NCBI GenBank assembly: GCA_016169945.1 | Contig: JADLSH010000190.1 | Coordinates: 310,001-374,000, forward strand | Source of the DNA: Trachythela sp. YZ-2020 | Lineage: Eukaryota > Cnidaria > Anthozoa > Malacalcyonacea > Clavulariidae | Length of the DNA: 64,000 nucleotides | Reading direction: 5' to 3' | In this document: positions 59,136 to 64,000 of the stretch, in pieces | Numbering within the stretch: position 1 is the first letter of the stretch | Layout of the letters: each line of letters begins with the position of its first letter | The notes under the pieces: model-generated | The model's database searches: none | What the model was told of the DNA's origin: nothing | The model's input: the letters and a program-made list of their open reading frames with translations, nothing else | Made by a program: the position numbers and the translations under genes

Positions 59136-61011
59136 ATAAAATTCACTGCAAAATAGAAGGCAAACACACGGCTCGATTTCTGTATGAATACTGGATAAAC
59201 AGACTAGAAATAGATCCTAGATCGCGCCGCTATTTAAGCCTGAAATATGATACTTTGAAGTACATATTGTTCATTATCTAGGACTGTAATACTATTAAAT
59301 AAAATTCCGGATTATTAGTCATGCCACTGTGGTCATATGGTGAGAACGAAATCGAAATATATTATCATTATCTTGATTTTTTATATGACTTAATATCTTT
59401 AATTGAAAATTACATCATGTTTCGATGTGATTTTAATTATGGTAAATAATTTTACAAACGTTCGAATGTCCATACATAGAACTACCAGGATTTGTTCTAA
59501 TTAGATGCAAACATTCGATCGAATTGAAGTTTTGAATTAATTCTGGAATTGCAACTGGAAAATTCCTAAAACATATTTCTACCGTTGCGGAATTATTTAA
59601 TGCGAAACTAGAACATGAATGTTAATGTGATAAAGACCTCACCTACACACCTACGCTCGGCTTTCATTTCCTCATTGCAAAAATCGAGTCAAAATTCGTT
59701 CGTATTCTTGCAACCAATTAGAATCTTCTAATTAGATGAACGGAGTAACAATTCATTAATATACGAGTAACATTTTTGTCCTTTTGCAAAACTTACTCTT
59801 TTTACAGAAGTTACCTTAATCTGACACTGAATGCAGCTTAATAATATTTGAAATACTTTGGGATTAGAACGTATAAACAATAGAAAATAAATGGTTTATT
59901 AGAATGTCAAAAAGTAATTTATTACGACCACGCTAATGATGCATTGATATGAAAATATATTGTGTGAAATATCAATAAACATGCTCACGATTAAGTGACA
60001 GGAAAATACAGTCACAAAACACGTATCACAAGGCTGAAGAACTTTTTTGAAGTTGAATAATACGATGTTTGAAACTTGAGATGTCTTTTATTACGATCAA
60101 ATTTGGAGGTAAGCTTTTAAATTGTTACTTTTGATACCACACAAAATAGGTAAGCACTATTGTGGAGCAGATGGCGGTCAACCGGCAATTATCAGTGTGA
60201 GAAAATAACGTTTTCATTATCTGAATTAGTCTCGTAGTTGGAGCCAAATACATAGAAATGAAAGATGTAGTCTATTTGAGTTTCTTTGCTCCTATAAGTG
60301 TCAACATTTCTGAAGTTGACCACCATCTGCTGTCCTGTGACGCAAACTGAAACACAGAAACTATTCCTAGCGGGATAAGCCAAAGCAGACACCTAATTTA
60401 AAACAACACAAAAGGAATTGACTTGTATGTTTGAACTTCGGCTAAAGGCCATCAGTTTGTGCAAGCAAGCGTTTAATCGGCATGAAACGTTTTCTTATGT
60501 ATATGACATGCTACATATTTTTGACAAAATATCATCAAAAACGTATACACGTATTCTTCCTTCATCATATGACTCGTTGATTATGTGAGACGCTCATTAG
60601 AGAGCCATTAAGTACATCGTTAAAGAGATCATATTGAAATCGAAAAAAAAATTACTTTAATTGTATGTGTTTTGTAATTTTCCGCGGACCATGCATGCTT
60701 AACTCAGCAGTGAGTTCTGTACAACTACATCAGATCACTTTCTGGTAGCCTACATTCAAGAACATGTACTACCCACTGATCTGGTACCACCTCTGCATGA
60801 TCTAACCATGTCTTAACCGCATAGTTATTAGTTAATCTAACCATACTTACACACGGGTAAAAATACCTTTCATATTTTCAGATGACAATCATGCGCTATT
60901 CAATCCAAACTGTTTGGTGATCAATCTTCTCGATAACATAAGAAAAAGATGCAATTGTGAAAAAGATGGTATGAAAAAGAACTTTGATAACTATTGTAGA
61001 ATGAACGAAGT
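59136..61011. other. Intergenic region upstream of NCLX
   Basis: AT-rich, no gene. Contains a copy of the GGTGGTCAAC MITE family at 60150-60370. Confidence 0.5.
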
Positions 61012-61237
61012 AAGCCCCGTTTACACGACAACAGTTTTGGGCACGGCACTCTTAAATTTAGGCACGCGGGCCACTATCTTTTAATCAGTCCGCTTCGTTT
61101 ACACGCTAATTTTAAGCGGGCCATTTTTTTCAGTAGGCACGCCGGATTACGAAAAACGGCCCGCTTAAAATGCGAGTCCCAAAAAACAACTGTCAGCGGA
61201 TAACAACAAAAAAGCAAATTCGCGGGTTTTTTCAAAC

Positions 61238-62473
61238 ATGGCTCACAGATATAATGATGTAAAAATGGCTTTTTCTTGGTATATGTATGTTTGGAAACGA
61301 CGGCAACTCGTTCGAACGACGTACAAAAGCAGCTTTCCACCAGGAATATCGTCTCGTAAGAGAAATAAACGCCGAGTTGCCTTAATTGAAGCGGCATTAG
61401 CCTATTTGCATCAACCACGAGAAAGGTTTTTATGGATGCATCCACGTTCGCTGATTTGGTTTGACATGGTCGATCAACAATACAACGATGAATTGTGGTA
61501 TGCAAATTTCCGAGTGACAAAAAGAACGTTTGAATTTATTTTAGACAGAGTTCAGCAAGAAATATGTCGTAAAAGTACTCCCATGCGTGACCCAGTTACT
61601 GCAAAACGACGCCAGGCCCTAACGTTATATTATTTATCCTGTACTGCTGAGTATCGAACTGTTGCAAATCTTTTTGGCGTGTCGCGATCGTTCGTGTGTC
61701 AGTGCGTAAAAGTAAGCTGTGCAATAATAAAGCGCTTTCCAAGGGCTATCACTTTCCCTAAGGGAGACGACCTCCTTGAAGTTCTGCAAGGTTACGAAGA
61801 AAGGTGGGGATTTCCCATGTGTGCTGGTGCAATAGATGGCACGCACATACCAATATTAGCACCAGCCGATAGCCACATAGAATACGTGAATCGTAAAGGT
61901 TTTCATAGTATCGTCATGCAAGCGGTCACTGACTGCAAGTATATGTTCCGGGATGTGGTCATAGGATGGCCTGGTAGCGTCCATGATGCGCGAGTTCTTT
62001 CTAATTCTACAATTTTCAGAAAGGGAAATGAGAAACTTCTTTTCCCCGATGATATCGTAAAGGAAATTCGCGGAGTGGAAATAGCACCGTTTCTCGTGGG
62101 CGACCCAGCTTACCCTCTCTTGCCATGGTTGATAAAGGGATATCCCAGAAATGAGGCTACTGAAAGGCAGAAGAAGTTTAACTACAATCTTAGTCGTGCA
62201 AGGATGACAGTGGAAAACACCTTCGGAAGATGGAAAGGAAGATTTACAAGATTTAGTAAGCGAGTAGATATGGAAGTAGCTTCCTCAGTTGGTATTGTCC
62301 ATGCGTCATGCATTTTGCATAATATATGTGAACTTCAGAAAAACGAATTCATGCCCGACTGGGAGGCGGCGGACGCTTTTGAAGAAGAAGCTATTGTCGT
62401 GGAGCCAATTGATGAAATTGAAGCACAAGATGCTGACGGTATTCGCGCTGCTCTGACAGAGCATTTCTCTTAA
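61238..62473 (+). CDS. Harbinger transposase (HARBI1-like DDE nuclease), intact
   Basis: 411-residue DDE endonuclease that cuts and joins transposon ends in the nucleus. A helix-turn-helix-like region precedes the catalytic core (TVANLFGVSRSFVCQCVK, about residues 140-160). The DDE triad is visible as D200 in GAIDGTHIPI, D250 in GSVHDARVL and E326 in MTVENTFGRWKGRF. Acidic C-terminus. The reading frame is uninterrupted and of family length (about 350-430), so the element may be recently active. Polyadenylation signal AATAAA lies at about 62597. The start ATG is the first in frame after the GC-rich terminal region. Confidence 0.95.
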   Translation: MAHRYNDVKMAFSWYMYVWKRRQLVRTTYKSSFPPGISSRKRNKRRVALIEAALAYLHQPRERFLWMHPRSLIWFDMVDQQYNDELWYANFRVTKRTFEFILDRVQQEICRKSTPMRDPVTAKRRQALTLYYLSCTAEYRTVANLFGVSRSFVCQCVKVSCAIIKRFPRAITFPKGDDLLEVLQGYEERWGFPMCAGAIDGTHIPILAPADSHIEYVNRKGFHSIVMQAVTDCKYMFRDVVIGWPGSVHDARVLSNSTIFRKGNEKLLFPDDIVKEIRGVEIAPFLVGDPAYPLLPWLIKGYPRNEATERQKKFNYNLSRARMTVENTFGRWKGRFTRFSKRVDMEVASSVGIVHASCILHNICELQKNEFMPDWEAADAFEEEAIVVEPIDEIEAQDADGIRAALTEHFS

Positions 62474-62603
62474 ACAGTTTTTCGATGTTTTATTGACAAC
62501 TAATGTACATTATAAAGACTGAAGTTCACAAAACATGTTTAAACGAAAGCATGTTGTACTGTAAATTCCACAAAATGTTAACAACAAGATAATTGGAATA
62601 AAG

Positions 62604-62995
62604 TTAAAGTGCCTATCCAGCCTGTGGGGATTTTATATATTCGTAATCTTTGGGTTCTATCAAAAAGAAATTTAATATATCTTGTCGTTCGAAAATTGCA
62701 TCTTCATGCCTTTTGGCCCTGCTAAATTTCACAGGAAGTGACATCTACCCAGGGAGCTAATATTGTCTAAACAGACTGTTTAAAGTTCAAAGCCAAACTT
62801 TCGCTGTATTTCATTGCTGAATCACTCCGTAAAATATCGCGTGTCCCTGGGTGGACGTCACTTCCTGTGAACTTTAGCGGGGGAAAAGGGCATGAAGATG
62901 AAATTTTCGAACGACAAAATATATTACAATTTTTCTCCGGAGATTCCAAAGATCACAAATATGTAAAATCTCCACAGGCTGGATAGCCACTTTAA
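62604..62995. mobile_element. Fold-back MITE flanked by TTAA, inside the Harbinger element
   Basis: TTAA at 62604-62607 and 62992-62995 flank 384 bp with arms of about 150 bp; ends read AGTGCCTATCCAGCC and its complement GGCTGGATAGCCACT. Located in the 3' region after the transposase stop. TTAA duplication and AGTG ends suggest a piggyBac-type MITE, distinct from the host Harbinger. Confidence 0.8.
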
Positions 62996-63345
62996 TATTG
63001 AGATAAGCAATAAAAATTGAATTTGAAAGAGACACTTAGTTTACTACAGGAGCTGCTCGTTAGTTTTGTATTGTTAGAAATATTGGAAACATTTCACTTT
63101 TTTGAACATGTCGGTAAATGACTAAACTATCTTAAAAGTAGTTATTGAAAATTTCTAAAACATCACCACAGCTACTAGACTGTATTTGCAACATTCTTTC
63201 AAATCACAAAAACTCGATTTTTATTGTCAAACACCTTTAACTGAAAGTTTAACATATGTTCAACTCGTGTCCTGTATAACATATACAGAAAACAAATGTA
63301 ATGCAACAATATCAACAGTTTAAATAATAGTTCAGTACTTGACTA

Positions 63346-63645
63346 TTACAATTTAAAAAAAGTTTGGACATCCTGTGCTTGGTCTTCATTCAAACCGCCA
63401 TGAGCGCTGCTGTCACATGGATATTGTTGTGGACTGGATTGAGGACTGTAGCCAATGGGATAATTATATTGTTGGTAACCAGTTATCACAGCAGAAGGCT
63501 GTTGTACCTGTGGTGACAACATCATACGTAACATATTAAGCTCATGTGCCCTCTCGTCCTTCCGTCTCTCATTTTCCAGCTGAGCTTGCTTTAACCTAAA
63601 TTCATGCTCTCTTTTAATTCGATCCTCTTCGAGCTTCTGATACCT
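63346..63645 (-). CDS. Last exon of the Harbinger partner protein (Myb/SANT-MADF type)
   Basis: Minus-strand exon with acceptor TTTTTAG| at about 63646 and stop at 63346. It encodes a charged helix (YQKLEEDRIKREHEFRLKQ, ENERRKDERAHELNMLRMML) followed by a Q/Y/P-rich end (GYQQYNYPIGYSPQ). Charged-helix C-termini of this type are typical of the second Harbinger-encoded protein, whose Myb/SANT or MADF DNA-binding domain would be upstream, outside the window. Assignment rests on context and composition. Confidence 0.6.
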   Translation of the reverse strand, partial: RYQKLEEDRIKREHEFRLKQAQLENERRKDERAHELNMLRMMLSPQVQQPSAVITGYQQYNYPIGYSPQSSPQQYPCDSSAHGGLNEDQAQDVQTFFKL

Positions 63646-64000
63646 AAAAATCCCACATAAGCTTGTAAAGATAAGTCGTAGTGACAGTCACAACAAAAAT
63701 TGTCAAACTCTAAACATTGGATTATGCCCACACCAGCACTACTAAGCTATAGCCTGTATCGATACTGTCTAAGGATAACACTGCCTTTTGGGGTGAGCAA
63801 CCAAGTGAACCAATAATACATTTACATATGTATTCATCCCTTCGTGATTTTTCATGCCAATATTTTACAGGAACATTTTCTAATAATTTTGCAGTTGTCA
63901 AGACAAAGCAAAGTCACCAACCCATCAACATTCATGCTCGAAACATATATACAAAGGAATAAATCCCTTCCTGCATCATCCATTAAATCCATCCAAGCAC
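63646..64000. other. Intron or interior of the Harbinger element
   Basis: Runs to the window edge. Presumably the intron upstream of the partner protein's last exon. No other feature is supported. Confidence 0.4.

Larger units (their letters stand above)
61010..64000 (+). mobile_element. PIF/Harbinger DNA transposon, left part
   Basis: The left end appears to be GCCCCGTTTACACGA at 61013, preceded by TAA (61010-61012), fitting Harbinger ends and 3-bp TWA target sites. Sub-terminal GTTTACACG and GCGGGCC blocks follow. The element holds a transposase (plus strand) and the last exon of the partner DNA-binding-type protein (minus strand). The right end is beyond the window. Confidence 0.75.

Noticed and set aside
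61074..61520. 148-codon minus-strand frame at the Harbinger left end
   Set aside because: It overlaps the transposase frame and terminal repeats and resembles no protein.

Overview
The window is nuclear DNA from an early-branching animal, most likely a cnidarian and probably an anthozoan. It has many short phase-consistent exons, AT-rich introns, abundant SINEs, MITEs and other transposon pieces, and no bacterial-style operons. Proteins are recognisably animal (citron kinase, Slingshot phosphatase, NCLX exchanger), and there is a somatomedin-B class B GPCR with almost no introns, a type common in anthozoans. The species cannot be named from sequence alone.

Layout. 1-11.3 kb is repeat-dominated: a duplicated satellite-like block (1-2.25 kb), a TIR element (3.49-5.16 kb), a broken RAD51-type P-loop exon (about 5.9 kb), two direct copies of a ~770-bp promoter-like module (7.55 and 10.48 kb), a tRNA-derived SINE and a nested inverted-repeat element. 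11.8-14.8 kb holds three exons of an unrecognised small membrane protein (minus strand) with a LINE fragment in an intron. 16.6-34.1 kb is a complete 41-exon citron kinase gene (minus). 35.1-37.8 kb is the GPCR (minus), split by one frameshift. 40.0-51.4 kb is a 19/20-exon Slingshot gene with two alternative first exons (minus). 52.7-59.1 kb is a 15-exon mitochondrial Na+/Ca2+ exchanger NCLX/SLC8B1 (minus). 61.0-64.0 kb is the left part of a PIF/Harbinger transposon with an intact transposase (plus) and the last exon of its usual partner protein (minus).

Exons of citron kinase, Slingshot and NCLX were assembled by hand from GT-AG (one GC-AG) boundaries. The summed lengths are exact multiples of three (5739, 3708 and 1860 nt), so these models are solid. 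Citron kinase (Rho/cytokinesis) and Slingshot (cofilin activation) both act on the actin cytoskeleton, but nothing in the sequence shows that their proximity is functional.

Most introns carry copies of one SINE family whose ~118-bp 3' module has expanded locally into tandem arrays of up to about seven units. This array behaviour, the unrecognised secreted/membrane cysteine-rich gene, the alternative Slingshot N-termini with matching splice phase, and the GC-AG intron in the kinase domain are the observations most worth following up.
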